NCBI RefSeq assembly: GCF_029269835.1
Contig: NZ_JARJBB010000022.1
Coordinates: 23,482-87,481, forward strand
Reading direction: 5' to 3'
Length of the DNA stretch: 64,000 nucleotides
From: Streptomyces tropicalis
GTDB taxonomy: Bacteria; Actinomycetota; Actinomycetes; Streptomycetales; Streptomycetaceae
Shown one piece after another: positions 44,420 through 52,745 of the stretch. Under the pieces are notes generated by a model. It ran no database searches. It saw only the letters and a program-made list of their open reading frames with translations, and was not told the DNA's origin. Made by a program: the position numbers and the translations under genes. Position 1 is the stretch's first letter. Each line of letters begins with the position of its first letter.

Positions 44420-46648
44420 GTGGCAGCCCTCGCACGCTGGTGTGTCCGGCACCGCCTCGTCGTCGTCCTGCTCTGGCTGGTCGCCCTCGGCGGGGCCACC
44501 GCGGCCGCCGCCGTCGCCGGATCGGCGTACTCCGACGACTACGAGGTCCCCGGCACCGAGTCCGGCCGCGCGACCCGGCTGCTGCAGGAGGGGTTCCCCG
44601 GACTCGGCGGGGACACCGACACGGTCGTCTGGCGCACCGCGCCCGGCACCGTCCGCGCCGCGGACGTCGAGCAGACGATGTCCCGCACCCTCGACCGGAT
44701 CGCCGCCCTGCCCGGGGTGGCCGCGGTCGGCAGCCCGTACCAGGGCCGCGGCGCGGACCGGATCAGCCGCGACGGGCACATCGCCTACGCGACCGTCACC
44801 TTCGAGCGCCCGGCCGAGGAGATCACCCGGCCCGCGGCGCAGGCCGTGGTCACCACCGCCGAGGCCGCCCGGACCGAGGGTCTCCAGGTGGAGCTGGGCG
44901 GCAGTGCGATCGGCCTGACGAAGTCGTCCGGCGGCCACCTCGCCGAGTCCGTCGGCGTCGCCGTGGCCGCCGTGGTCCTGCTCCTCGCCTTCGGCTCGCC
45001 CGTGGCCGCGCTGCTGCCCATCGCCACCGCCCTGGTGAGCGTCGGCACCGCCTACGCCGCCGTCGAACTGCTCGGCCACGCCATGGCGGTGGCCGACTTC
45101 GCGCCCATGCTCGGCCTGCTGGTCGGGCTCGGCGTCGGCATCGACTACGCCCTGTTCGTCGTCACCCGGCACCGGCGCGGCCTCAAACGCGGGCTCGACA
45201 CCACCGAGTCCGTCACCGGGGCCGTGGCCACCACCGGGCGGGCCGTCGTCTTCGCCGGCGCCACCGTCTGCCTCGCCCTGCTCGGCATGCTGATCCTGCG
45301 GCTCGGCTTCCTCGACGGGGTCGCCGTCGCCGCCTCGCTGACCGTGCTGCTCACCGTCGCGGCCGCCGTCACCCTGCTGCCCGCACTCCTCTCCTACGCC
45401 GGGCCGCGCGTCCTCAGCCGGCGCGAGCGGCGCCGGCTCGCCGAACACGGGCCCGAACCGGAACTGCCCACCGGACTCGCCGCCCGCTGGTCGGCCTTCG
45501 TGGAGCGCCGCCCGAAGCTGCTCGGCGCCCTGGCCCTGGCCGTCGTCACCCTGCTCGCGGTGCCCACCCTCTCCCTCCGCCTCGGCACCTCCGACCAGGG
45601 CAACGACCCCGCCTCGTCGACCACCCGGCGCGCCTACGACCTGCTCGCCGAGGGCTTCGGGCCCGGCGTGAACGGCCCGCTGACCCTGGTGACCCGGGTC
45701 GACGGCGCGGAGGACCGGCTCGCCCTCGACAACCTCGACACCGTGCTGCGCGGCACCGAGGGCGTCGCCGCGGTGACCCCGGTGACCTACACGACCGGCG
45801 GCGGCACGGCCTGCCTGACCGTGATCCCCGACTCCGCTCCCCAGTCGCAGCGCACCAGTGACCTCGTCGGCCGGCTGCGCACCGAGGTGCTGCCGCGGGC
45901 CGAGTCCGGCACCTCGCTCGACGTGCACGTCGGCGGCGTCACCGCGGGTTACGACGACTTCGCCGGCGTCATCGTGGGCCGGCTGCCGCTGTTCGTCGGC
46001 GTCGTCGTCGGCCTCGGCGGCGTCCTGCTGCTGCTCGCCTTCCGCTCGCTCGGCATCCCGCTCAAGGCCGCCGCGATGAACGTCGCCGCGGTCGCCGCCG
46101 CCTTCGGGGTGGTCGTCGTGATCTTCCAGTGGGGCTGGGGCAGCGAGCAGCTCGGGCTGGGCCGCGCGGGCCCCATCGAGCCCTTCCTGCCGGTGATCAT
46201 GGTGTCGGTGCTCTTCGGGCTGTCCATGGACTACCAGGTCTTCCTGGTGAGCCGTATGTACGAGGAGTGGCTGGAGACCGGCGACAACCGGCGGGCCGTC
46301 CGCGTCGGCCTCGCCGAGACCAGCCGGGTGATCAACTCCGCCGCGGTCATCATGATCTCCGTCTTCCTCGCCTTCGTGCTCAGCGGCGACCGCGTGATCG
46401 CCATGTTCGGCATCGCGCTCGCCGCAGCCGTCGCCCTGGACGCCTTCGTCCTGCGCACCCTGCTGGTCCCCGCGCTGATGCACCTGCTCGGCGGCGCCAA
46501 CTGGTGGCTGCCCCGCCGCCTCGACCGGATCCTGCCCCGGATCAGTATCGAGCCGCCCGAGTGCCGCGCCGCGCACGAGCGGCTCGCCGAGGCGGTGGAC
46601 GTCACGGCGGAGGAGCAGTGGCGGGACGTGCGCGACATCCCCGGGTGA
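44420..46648 (+). CDS. MMPL/RND-family transporter
   Basis: The product is 742 aa from GTG 44420 behind GGGAG. It has the twelve-helix MMPL layout: helix 1 (LVVVLLWLVALGGATAAAA), a periplasm-facing domain, helices 2-6, a second soluble domain and helices 7-12. The two Asp-Tyr pairs of the proton relay are kept, in GVGIDYALFVVTRHRRG and GLSMDYQVFLVSRMYEEW. Actinobacterial relatives export lipids or small hydrophobic compounds. There is no adjacent lipid or antibiotic pathway to name a substrate. Confidence 0.9.
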   Translation: MAALARWCVRHRLVVVLLWLVALGGATAAAAVAGSAYSDDYEVPGTESGRATRLLQEGFPGLGGDTDTVVWRTAPGTVRAADVEQTMSRTLDRIAALPGVAAVGSPYQGRGADRISRDGHIAYATVTFERPAEEITRPAAQAVVTTAEAARTEGLQVELGGSAIGLTKSSGGHLAESVGVAVAAVVLLLAFGSPVAALLPIATALVSVGTAYAAVELLGHAMAVADFAPMLGLLVGLGVGIDYALFVVTRHRRGLKRGLDTTESVTGAVATTGRAVVFAGATVCLALLGMLILRLGFLDGVAVAASLTVLLTVAAAVTLLPALLSYAGPRVLSRRERRRLAEHGPEPELPTGLAARWSAFVERRPKLLGALALAVVTLLAVPTLSLRLGTSDQGNDPASSTTRRAYDLLAEGFGPGVNGPLTLVTRVDGAEDRLALDNLDTVLRGTEGVAAVTPVTYTTGGGTACLTVIPDSAPQSQRTSDLVGRLRTEVLPRAESGTSLDVHVGGVTAGYDDFAGVIVGRLPLFVGVVVGLGGVLLLLAFRSLGIPLKAAAMNVAAVAAAFGVVVVIFQWGWGSEQLGLGRAGPIEPFLPVIMVSVLFGLSMDYQVFLVSRMYEEWLETGDNRRAVRVGLAETSRVINSAAVIMISVFLAFVLSGDRVIAMFGIALAAAVALDAFVLRTLLVPALMHLLGGANWWLPRRLDRILPRISIEPPECRAAHERLAEAVDVTAEEQWRDVRDIPG

Positions 46649-46952
46649 GGACGGGCCCGGACGGCGGCACCTGGCGTCGGCCGCCTCGGGAAAGACCTGC
46701 TCACAAGGGGTGCGCGCGCCCTCGTCCGCTGGGCGTTTGACGAGCGTGGCATGCACCGTGTGGAGTGGTAGGTGTCGTCGGCCGACGAACCGGGCACCGC
46801 AGTGGCCCGGCGGCGACACCGGGACACGGGCCGTGCGGCCCCCCGGGTGGCGTGCGGCGCGCACGCAGTTCCGACAGATGCGCTGACCTGCTGCGACGCA
46901 TGCGCCACTTTCGTCGGGAAAGCTCTCAGAGACCCTTCGTACGGTGCGAGGT
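46649..46952 (+). other. Intergenic region after the MMPL gene
   Basis: This 304-bp gap shows no gene I can support. An open frame from GTG 46772 has no ribosome-binding site and runs on into the next gene in another frame. A TTGACG lies at 46738-46743 without a fitting -10. TACGGT at 46940-46945 lies seven bases before ATG 46953 and could be the -10 of a leaderless message. Confidence 0.3.
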
Positions 46953-47597
46953 ATGGGAACCAGGACTGCAGACGAGGCCGGAGCCGCTACCGGGGCCGAG
47001 GCGACGAACGACCGGGAGACGGTGGACGTGACCAACTCCGACGAGGTGGAAGCCAACAAGGCCGGACAGGCCGGACAGGCCGGACCGGGCAAGGACGCCG
47101 GGACCGGCGCGACCGGCGCCGGCGCGGCGGACGCCGCGGCTGCGGACGCCCACGCGGCGGACGGTGCCGAGCGTCCCGTCGCCGCCGAGACCGAGCAGAC
47201 CGAACCCTCCGGGATCGCACAGGGCGCGGGGGCCGTCGTCTCCGCCGCGCTGGGCCTGGTGTCGCTGACCGGCAGCTGGCTCGGCACCGTGGCCGGGGCG
47301 CGCGAGCAGCTCATCGGCCAGCTGCGCACGTCGTCCGGCGCCGGGGTGGCCGAGCAGATCAAGGCGGTGTACGGCAACGCCTGGCACGCCACCGCGCTGT
47401 GGGGCGGCCTGTTCGCCCTCCTCGCGCTCGTCGTCGGTGCCGTGGTCCTCGCCCGCCCCGCCTTCGGGACCCCGGGCCGGCCGCAGGCGCCGTGGACCAA
47501 GTCGGTGGCCTGGGCGGGTGTCGCGCTCGGCGTCGTCGGCCTGCTGCTGGCGCTGCTGAAGTACACGGACGTGCTGCTCGGCCTGCCCACCGCCTGA
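46953..47597 (+). CDS. Ala/Asp-rich protein with three membrane helices, unknown
   Basis: The product is 214 aa. Residues 1-85 are low complexity (Ala, Gly, Glu, Asp). After this come three helices: AQGAGAVVSAALGLVSLTGSW, TALWGGLFALLALVVGAVVL and SVAWAGVALGVVGLLLALLKY, with a loop holding GAREQLIGQLR between the first two. I do not recognise a family. It is monocistronic and ends before a very large palindrome. Confidence 0.65.
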   Translation: MGTRTADEAGAATGAEATNDRETVDVTNSDEVEANKAGQAGQAGPGKDAGTGATGAGAADAAAADAHAADGAERPVAAETEQTEPSGIAQGAGAVVSAALGLVSLTGSWLGTVAGAREQLIGQLRTSSGAGVAEQIKAVYGNAWHATALWGGLFALLALVVGAVVLARPAFGTPGRPQAPWTKSVAWAGVALGVVGLLLALLKYTDVLLGLPTA

Positions 47598-47629
47598 CGG
47601 CGGACCCGGCAGGACCCGCAGGTCCCCGC

Positions 47630-47680
47630 GGGGGCTCCGGCGGTCGCCGTAAGGACCTTACGGCGACCGCCGGAGCCCCC
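47630..47680. terminator. 51-bp perfect palindrome (25-bp arms), bidirectional terminator-like
   Basis: Bases 47630-47654 and 47656-47680 are exact reverse complements around one A. The left arm starts GGGGGCTCCGGCGG and ends CCGTAAGG. As RNA it gives a hairpin of over 22 bp. It lies 33 bp past the stop of the gene at 46953. It is far longer than a normal terminator. Confidence 0.75.
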
Positions 47681-47814
47681 GTTCGCTTTCTAAGGCCCCG
47701 GGGCCCGTGCAGGATGCGGAACTCTCCCGATGCGGCCCGGCCTCCTGGGAGACGAAGGTGGAGACGCCGCGCAGGAGCGGCACCCGACACCGGCTCGTCC
47801 CAGGGAGACCCACC

Positions 47815-47979
47815 GTGTTCACGTACCGCATGCACCAGCTGCGCGCCGCCGAGCTGCACCGCACGGCCGAGCACGAGCGCCGCGTCGGCGAGGCCCGCGC
47901 CGCCCGCCGCGCCGCCGGCCGCATCGGGGGGTCCGGTTCCGGCCACCCGAACCCGCAGCGGTACACCCGGGCCGCATGA
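47815..47979 (+). CDS. Small basic protein, 54 aa, coupled to the LuxR-type regulator
   Basis: The GTG at 47815 has AGGGAGA eight bases upstream. The protein is a short, mostly helical, arginine-rich chain (MHQLRAAELHRTAEHERRV, ARAARRAAGR) with a Gly/Ser/Pro tail. Similar short proteins with FTYxMxQxRxAEL starts are common in Streptomyces, from memory, without a known function. Its stop overlaps the ATG at 47976. Confidence 0.65.
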   Translation: MFTYRMHQLRAAELHRTAEHERRVGEARAARRAAGRIGGSGSGHPNPQRYTRAA

Positions 47980-50900
47980 CCGTCCCCCCGCGCGTCCCCG
48001 CCGCGCCCGCGAAAACCGGTGCCGCGCCCGCCGTCCGCCGTGCGATGCTCGGGGCTGTGGAGACCAGGTCCGTCAGTCCCGTGTTCGTCGGCCGCACCGG
48101 CGAGTTGGAGACGCTGCAGGACGCACTCGCCCGCGCCGGCGCGGGCGAGCCGCAGGCGTTGCTCATCGCCGGGGAGGCGGGCGTCGGCAAGACCCGCCTG
48201 GTCGAGGAGTTCGCCGCCGCGGCCGCCCGCCGGGGTGCCGTGGTCGCGCTCGGCGGCTGTGTGGAGATCGGCGCCGACGGGCTGCCGTTCGCCCCGTTCT
48301 CCGCCGCGCTGCGCGCCCTGCGCCGCGACCTGCCCGACGTGCTCACCGCCGCGGCGGACGGCCAGGAGGAGGAACTGGCCCGCCTGCTGCCGGAACTCGG
48401 CGAGACCAGCGGCGCCCGCGGCGCGGGCCGCTACGACGAGGAGGGCATGGGCCGCCTCTTCGAACTCACCGCGCGCCTGCTGGAGCGCGCCGCGGCCGAC
48501 CGTACCGTCGTCGTGGTCCTGGAGGACCTGCACTGGGCCGACGCCTCCACCCGGCACCTGCTGGCCTACCTCCTGCGCACCCTGCGCTCCGGCCGTCTCG
48601 TCGTCCTGGCCACCTACCGCTCCGACGACATCCACCGCCGCCACCCGCTCCGGCCCCTGCTCGCCGAGCTGGACCGGCTGCGCACCGTGCGCCGCGTCGA
48701 ACTCGCCCGGTTCACCCGCGAGGAGGTGGCGCGGCAGATCGCCGGCATCATCGCCGGGGAACCCGACCCCCGCCAGGTCGCCGAGATCTTCCGCCGCTCC
48801 GACGGCAACGCCTTCTTCGTCGAGGAGCTCGCGGTCGCCGCGCACGAGGGCAGCGACTGCATGAGCGACTCCCTGCGCGACCTGCTGCTGGTCCGCGTCG
48901 AGGCCCTGCCCGAGCCCGCCCAGCAGGTCGTCCGCATCGCCGCCGAGGGCGGCTCCACCGTCGAGTACCGGCTGCTCGCCGCCGTCGCCCGGCTCGCCGA
49001 GGACGACCTCATCGAGGCGCTGCGCGCCGCCGTCAACACCAACATCCTCCTGGCCGCGCCCTCCGGCGACGGCTACCGCTTCCGCCACTCCCTGGTCCGC
49101 GAGGCCGTCAGCGACGACCTGCTGCCCGGCGAGCGCTCCCGGCTCAACCGCCGCTACGCCGAAGCCCTGGAGGCCGACCCGGCCCTCGTGCCGGCCGGGG
49201 AGCGCGTCATGCGGCTCGCCGGATACTGGTACGACGCCCACGACCCGGCCAAGGCGCTGCCCGCCGTGCTCGACGCCTCCGTCGCCGCCCGCGCCCGGCA
49301 CGCGCACAGCGAGCAACTGCGCTTCCTGGAGCGGGCGATGGAGCTGTGGGACGCGGCACCCGAGGACGTGCGGGCGCGGCTGCGGACGGCCGACTACACC
49401 GAGGTCTACCCTCCTCCGCTGCGGGAGCGGCAGGCGTGCACCCCCGACGGCGGCGCCCCGCAGTCCGGCGCGCTGCGCTATCTCGACCTGATGGCCGAGG
49501 CCGCCGTCGCCGGCCGCTTCAGCGGGGACCGGGAACGCGCCCTGAAGATCACCAAGCGGGCGCTGCGCCTCCTGGAGGACGAGCACGACCCGCTGCGCGC
49601 CGCCTGGTTCTGGATCCAGCGCGCCCGGCTCGTGCAGTCCCGGGCCCTCGGCGACGGATGGCACGAACTGGCCACCGCCCAGGAGCTGGTGCGCGGGCTG
49701 CCGCCGTCCGAGGTGCACGCGGAGGTGCTGGCCGGTGTCGCCAACTGGTCCATGGTGCACCGGCCGGGCCCGGAGGCCCTCACGGCCGCCAAGCGGGCCG
49801 TGGAGTACGCCCGCATGGTCGGTGTCCGCGAGATCGAGATGAACGCCCGGCTCACCCTCGGCGGCCTCAGGGTCGACGCCGGGGACGTCGACGCCGGGCT
49901 CGCCGAGATGTACGAGGTCAACGCGCGCACGGTCGAGGAGGGCATCTCCGCCGTGGCGGGCCGCTCGTACGTGAACCTGCCGTCCGAGCTGGAGTCCGTC
50001 GGCCGCTCCCGCGAGGCCGTGCCCCTCATGGAGCAGGGGCTCGCCTACACCCGCAGCCGCGGACTGCGGGACCACGAGGCATGGGTGTGGGGAAACCTCG
50101 CCGAGTCCCTGTACACCCTGGGCCGTTGGGACGAGGCCGTCGAGGCGGCGACCCGGTCGGAGCGCATCGACCCGGGTGCCAAGCCGCGCGGCTTCCACGC
50201 CCGGATCCGCGCCGAACTCGCCCTCGCCCGCGGTGAGCTGCCCGAGGCCTCCCGCCACCTCGCGGCAGCCCGGGCACACTTCGGCACCCATGACTTCGTC
50301 CCGCAGCACGCGCTGCCGCTGACCCGCATCGCGGTCGGCGTCGCCGCGGGGGAGGGGCGGCTGCCCGACGCCCGCCGTGAACTCCTGGACGCCCTGGACA
50401 GCGGCTTCCCGCCCGGCACCCAGCGCTACGGCTGGCCCCTGCTGCTCACCGCCGCGGCCGTGGAGGCACGCGCCGCCGGACGCCCCGCGGAGCAGGCCGG
50501 CGGCCCCGCGGTCCTCGACCGCATCCGCCGGGCGGCCCGGACCCTGGCCGCCAACGTGCCCGTCTGGCAGGCGTACGAGCGCTGGGTGCGGGCCGAGCTG
50601 CTGCGCGCGGAGGGCCGGGCCGGCCCCGGCCACTGGGCCGAGGTCGTCACTGCCTTCGAAGCCCTGGAACGCCCCTACGACCTCGCCCGGGTCCGCCTGC
50701 GGCTGGCCGCGGCGCTCCTCGCGGCCGACGAGGACCGGGACCGGGCGGCCGACCTGCTGCGGCTGGCCCACGCCGTCGCCGGCCACCTCGGGGCGCGGCC
50801 CCTCGCCGACGCCGCCACCGGCCTGGCCCGGCGCGCCCGCCTCGCCCCGGCCGGCGTCCCCCGGGAGGTCACGGCAGGTGCCGAGTCCCTGGGGCTCACC

Positions 50901-51113
50901 AGCCGGGAGCGCGACGTCCTGCGCCTGGTCTCGGCCGGGCGCACCAACCGCCAGATCGCCGAGGAGCTGTTCATCTCGCCGAAGACGGCCAGCGTCCACG
51001 TCTCGAACATCCTCGCCAAGCTCGGCGTGCAGGGCCGCGGCGAGGCGGCGGCCCTGGCCCACCGCCTGGACCTCTTCCCCACCGTCCCGCTCCCCGCCCC
51101 GGCGGCGGGCTGA
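47976..51113 (+). CDS. Large LuxR-type (LAL-like) ATPase transcription regulator
   Basis: The product is 1045 aa from ATG 47976 (ATGA overlap with the small gene); ATG 48045 or GTG 48057 are also possible and give a more typical start (ETRSVSPVFVGRTGELETL). The N-terminal AAA domain has Walker A IAGEAGVGKTRL and Walker B VVVVLEDLHWAD. A TPR-like helical middle follows. The end is a LuxR helix-turn-helix: LTSRERDVLRLVSAGRTNRQ, then IAEELFISPKTASVHVSNIL. These ATP-dependent activators switch on genes in answer to a ligand held by the middle part. No cluster is adjacent, so the target is unknown. Confidence 0.88.
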   Translation: MTVPPRVPAAPAKTGAAPAVRRAMLGAVETRSVSPVFVGRTGELETLQDALARAGAGEPQALLIAGEAGVGKTRLVEEFAAAAARRGAVVALGGCVEIGADGLPFAPFSAALRALRRDLPDVLTAAADGQEEELARLLPELGETSGARGAGRYDEEGMGRLFELTARLLERAAADRTVVVVLEDLHWADASTRHLLAYLLRTLRSGRLVVLATYRSDDIHRRHPLRPLLAELDRLRTVRRVELARFTREEVARQIAGIIAGEPDPRQVAEIFRRSDGNAFFVEELAVAAHEGSDCMSDSLRDLLLVRVEALPEPAQQVVRIAAEGGSTVEYRLLAAVARLAEDDLIEALRAAVNTNILLAAPSGDGYRFRHSLVREAVSDDLLPGERSRLNRRYAEALEADPALVPAGERVMRLAGYWYDAHDPAKALPAVLDASVAARARHAHSEQLRFLERAMELWDAAPEDVRARLRTADYTEVYPPPLRERQACTPDGGAPQSGALRYLDLMAEAAVAGRFSGDRERALKITKRALRLLEDEHDPLRAAWFWIQRARLVQSRALGDGWHELATAQELVRGLPPSEVHAEVLAGVANWSMVHRPGPEALTAAKRAVEYARMVGVREIEMNARLTLGGLRVDAGDVDAGLAEMYEVNARTVEEGISAVAGRSYVNLPSELESVGRSREAVPLMEQGLAYTRSRGLRDHEAWVWGNLAESLYTLGRWDEAVEAATRSERIDPGAKPRGFHARIRAELALARGELPEASRHLAAARAHFGTHDFVPQHALPLTRIAVGVAAGEGRLPDARRELLDALDSGFPPGTQRYGWPLLLTAAAVEARAAGRPAEQAGGPAVLDRIRRAARTLAANVPVWQAYERWVRAELLRAEGRAGPGHWAEVVTAFEALERPYDLARVRLRLAAALLAADEDRDRAADLLRLAHAVAGHLGARPLADAATGLARRARLAPAGVPREVTAGAESLGLTSRERDVLRLVSAGRTNRQIAEELFISPKTASVHVSNILAKLGVQGRGEAAALAHRLDLFPTVPLPAPAAG

Positions 51114-51181
51114 CGTCCCCCGGCGTCCCCTCGGCATCGCGACCGGCCGGCCCGGCACCGCAACCAGCAGCGGAGGAAGCC

Positions 51182-52198
51182 GTGTTCGACGCCCTCGACG
51201 AGCTGTTCGCCCCCGGCCGGGCACACACCCGCGACGAGCGGAACCGGCTGGAGCCGGCCCGGGAGGACGCCGGAGACACCGAACCCGTGCGGGGCCCGAT
51301 CGACCTCGCCTCCGGCACCGTCGTCGTACGGCGGGCCGCCCCGCCGTCCGCCGGGGAGTGGGCCCGGCCCCCCGGTTCAGCTCACCCGCAGCTCCAGGAT
51401 GCGGTCGTCGCCCCGCTGCGGGGTGCCGCGGCCGTCGGTGTTGCCGGTGACCAGCCACAGGGTGTCGTCGCCCGCCGCGACCACCGTGCGCAGCCGGCCG
51501 TACCGGCCGGTCAGGAACGCCTGGGGCGGCGCCGAGGCGGCGGTGCCCCGCAGCGGCACCCGCCACAGCCGCCGGCCCTTCAGCCCCGCCACCCAGACCG
51601 ACCCCGCCGCCCAGGCGATGCCGCTCGGGGAGGCCGCGTCCGTGGGCCACTGGGCCAGCGGATCGACGAACCCCGCCCGGCCCGACCTGCCTTCGGCGAC
51701 GGGCCAGCCGTAGTCGCCGCCGGGCCGGATCGCGTTGAGCTCGTCCCAGGTGTCCTGGCCGAACTCCGAGGCGAACAGCCGCTGCCGGGTGTCCCAGGCG
51801 AGCCCCTGCACATTGCGATGGCCGTAGGAGTACACGGGGGAGCCGGGGAAGGGGTTGCCCGGGGCCGGTTCGCCGTCGGGGGTCATGCGCAGGATCTTGC
51901 CGCCCAGGGACCGGGTGTCCTGGGACAGGCCCCGGTCGCCGCTCTCGCCCGTGCCCGCGTAGAGCATGCCGTCGGGCCCGAAGGCGATCCGGCCGCCGTT
52001 GTGGACGAGGCCCTTCGGGATGCCCCTGAAGACCGTGTCCGGCGCGCCGAGCTGGTCCCCGGCCGGCCGCTTGTCGTCGTACAGCAGACGGACGATGCGG
52101 TTGTCGGAGACCGAGGTGAAGTAGGCGTAGACCAGGTGGTCGGAGGCGAAGCCGGGGGAGAGGGCGATGCCGAGCAGGCCGCCCTCTCCGGCCGGTGA
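51182..52198 (+). CDS. DUF6191-like small protein whose frame has lost its stop and runs on antisense
   Basis: GTG 51182 follows GGAGGA at six bases. Residues 1-52 (MFDALDELFAPGRAHTRDE, ERNRLEPARED and GPIDLASGTVVVRR) match a short actinobacterial family I recall as DUF6191, which normally ends soon after this point. Here no stop occurs until 52198. From 51377 the frame is antisense to the sugar-dehydrogenase gene and the sequence becomes the Arg/Gly/Pro/Ala mix of a shadow frame. Either the stop was lost by a small deletion at the junction or the true protein is much longer. Only the first 60-65 residues look real. Confidence 0.5.
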   Translation: MFDALDELFAPGRAHTRDERNRLEPAREDAGDTEPVRGPIDLASGTVVVRRAAPPSAGEWARPPGSAHPQLQDAVVAPLRGAAAVGVAGDQPQGVVARRDHRAQPAVPAGQERLGRRRGGGAPQRHPPQPPALQPRHPDRPRRPGDAARGGRVRGPLGQRIDEPRPARPAFGDGPAVVAAGPDRVELVPGVLAELRGEQPLPGVPGEPLHIAMAVGVHGGAGEGVARGRFAVGGHAQDLAAQGPGVLGQAPVAALARARVEHAVGPEGDPAAVVDEALRDAPEDRVRRAELVPGRPLVVVQQTDDAVVGDRGEVGVDQVVGGEAGGEGDAEQAALSGR

Positions 52199-52549
52199 GA
52201 CCCCGGAGACCGTGCCGAGCTCCGTCGGGCGCCCCGTGCGCTCGTCGATCCGCGTGATCGTCGCCCGGTCGCGGGAGGAGACGAGCAGACCCCCGCCGGG
52301 CAGCGGCGCGAGCCCCCACGGCGAGTCCAGGCCCTGCGCGACCGTGCGCAGCACCCGCACGGAGCCCCGGGCGGGCGGTGCCGTCTCCCCGGCGCCCCCG
52401 CCCGGCGGCGAGGCCGCCCCGGCCGTCCGCCCCGGCGGCGCAGTGCCGCCACCGGCCGCGGGGCCGCCGGCCTCGCCACCGGTGGAGCAGCCCGCCGCCC
52501 CCAGCAGCACGGCGGCCGCCAGCACGGCCGTCACAGCTCGACGTCGCAC
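51377..52549 (-). CDS. PQQ-dependent sugar dehydrogenase-type lipoprotein (GSDH family)
   Basis: The product is 390 aa from GTG 52549, with AAGGGACAC upstream. The lipobox is LGAAGC, so it is a surface lipoprotein. A Gly/Pro/Ala linker follows, then a six-bladed propeller of the soluble glucose dehydrogenase type: LDSPWGLAPLPGGGLLV, GEGGLLGIALSPGF, HNGGRIAFGPDGMLYAGTGE, YGHRNVQGLAWD and PGGDYGWPV. The His of HNGG and the Arg of HRN are usual active-site residues. It would oxidise sugars if PQQ is available, but many relatives have other roles. The 3' end overlaps the run-on frame of the gene at 51182. Confidence 0.85.
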   Translation of the reverse strand: MRRRAVTAVLAAAVLLGAAGCSTGGEAGGPAAGGGTAPPGRTAGAASPPGGGAGETAPPARGSVRVLRTVAQGLDSPWGLAPLPGGGLLVSSRDRATITRIDERTGRPTELGTVSGVSPAGEGGLLGIALSPGFASDHLVYAYFTSVSDNRIVRLLYDDKRPAGDQLGAPDTVFRGIPKGLVHNGGRIAFGPDGMLYAGTGESGDRGLSQDTRSLGGKILRMTPDGEPAPGNPFPGSPVYSYGHRNVQGLAWDTRQRLFASEFGQDTWDELNAIRPGGDYGWPVAEGRSGRAGFVDPLAQWPTDAASPSGIAWAAGSVWVAGLKGRRLWRVPLRGTAASAPPQAFLTGRYGRLRTVVAAGDDTLWLVTGNTDGRGTPQRGDDRILELRVS

Positions 52550-52745
52550 GATCGTGTCCCTTCGCCGCGGCGGGTCCCCTCTGTCATACGCCGTCCCCGC
52601 CCCCGCGGGTTCCCAGGCGGGCGTGCTCCGAAGCGGGAACCGGGAGCACGCGCCGCGCCCCGTGCGCCCCACGCGCCCCTGCCGCGCCCGCGAGTACGGC
52701 CGCTCCCGTCCCGGCCCGCGGTGCCGGAACAGGTGCGCGGGACCG

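Noticed and set aside
46772..46950. Possible small gene starting at GTG 46772
   Set aside because: No ribosome-binding site; the frame runs unbroken into the next gene in the wrong frame and its sequence has no family look.
47658..52319. A minus-strand open frame of more than 1500 codons opposite the LuxR-type gene
   Set aside because: It is a GC-rich shadow of the regulator and its neighbours: composition is Arg/Gly/Ala/Pro/Val repeats, no domain, and the plus-strand genes have clear motifs.
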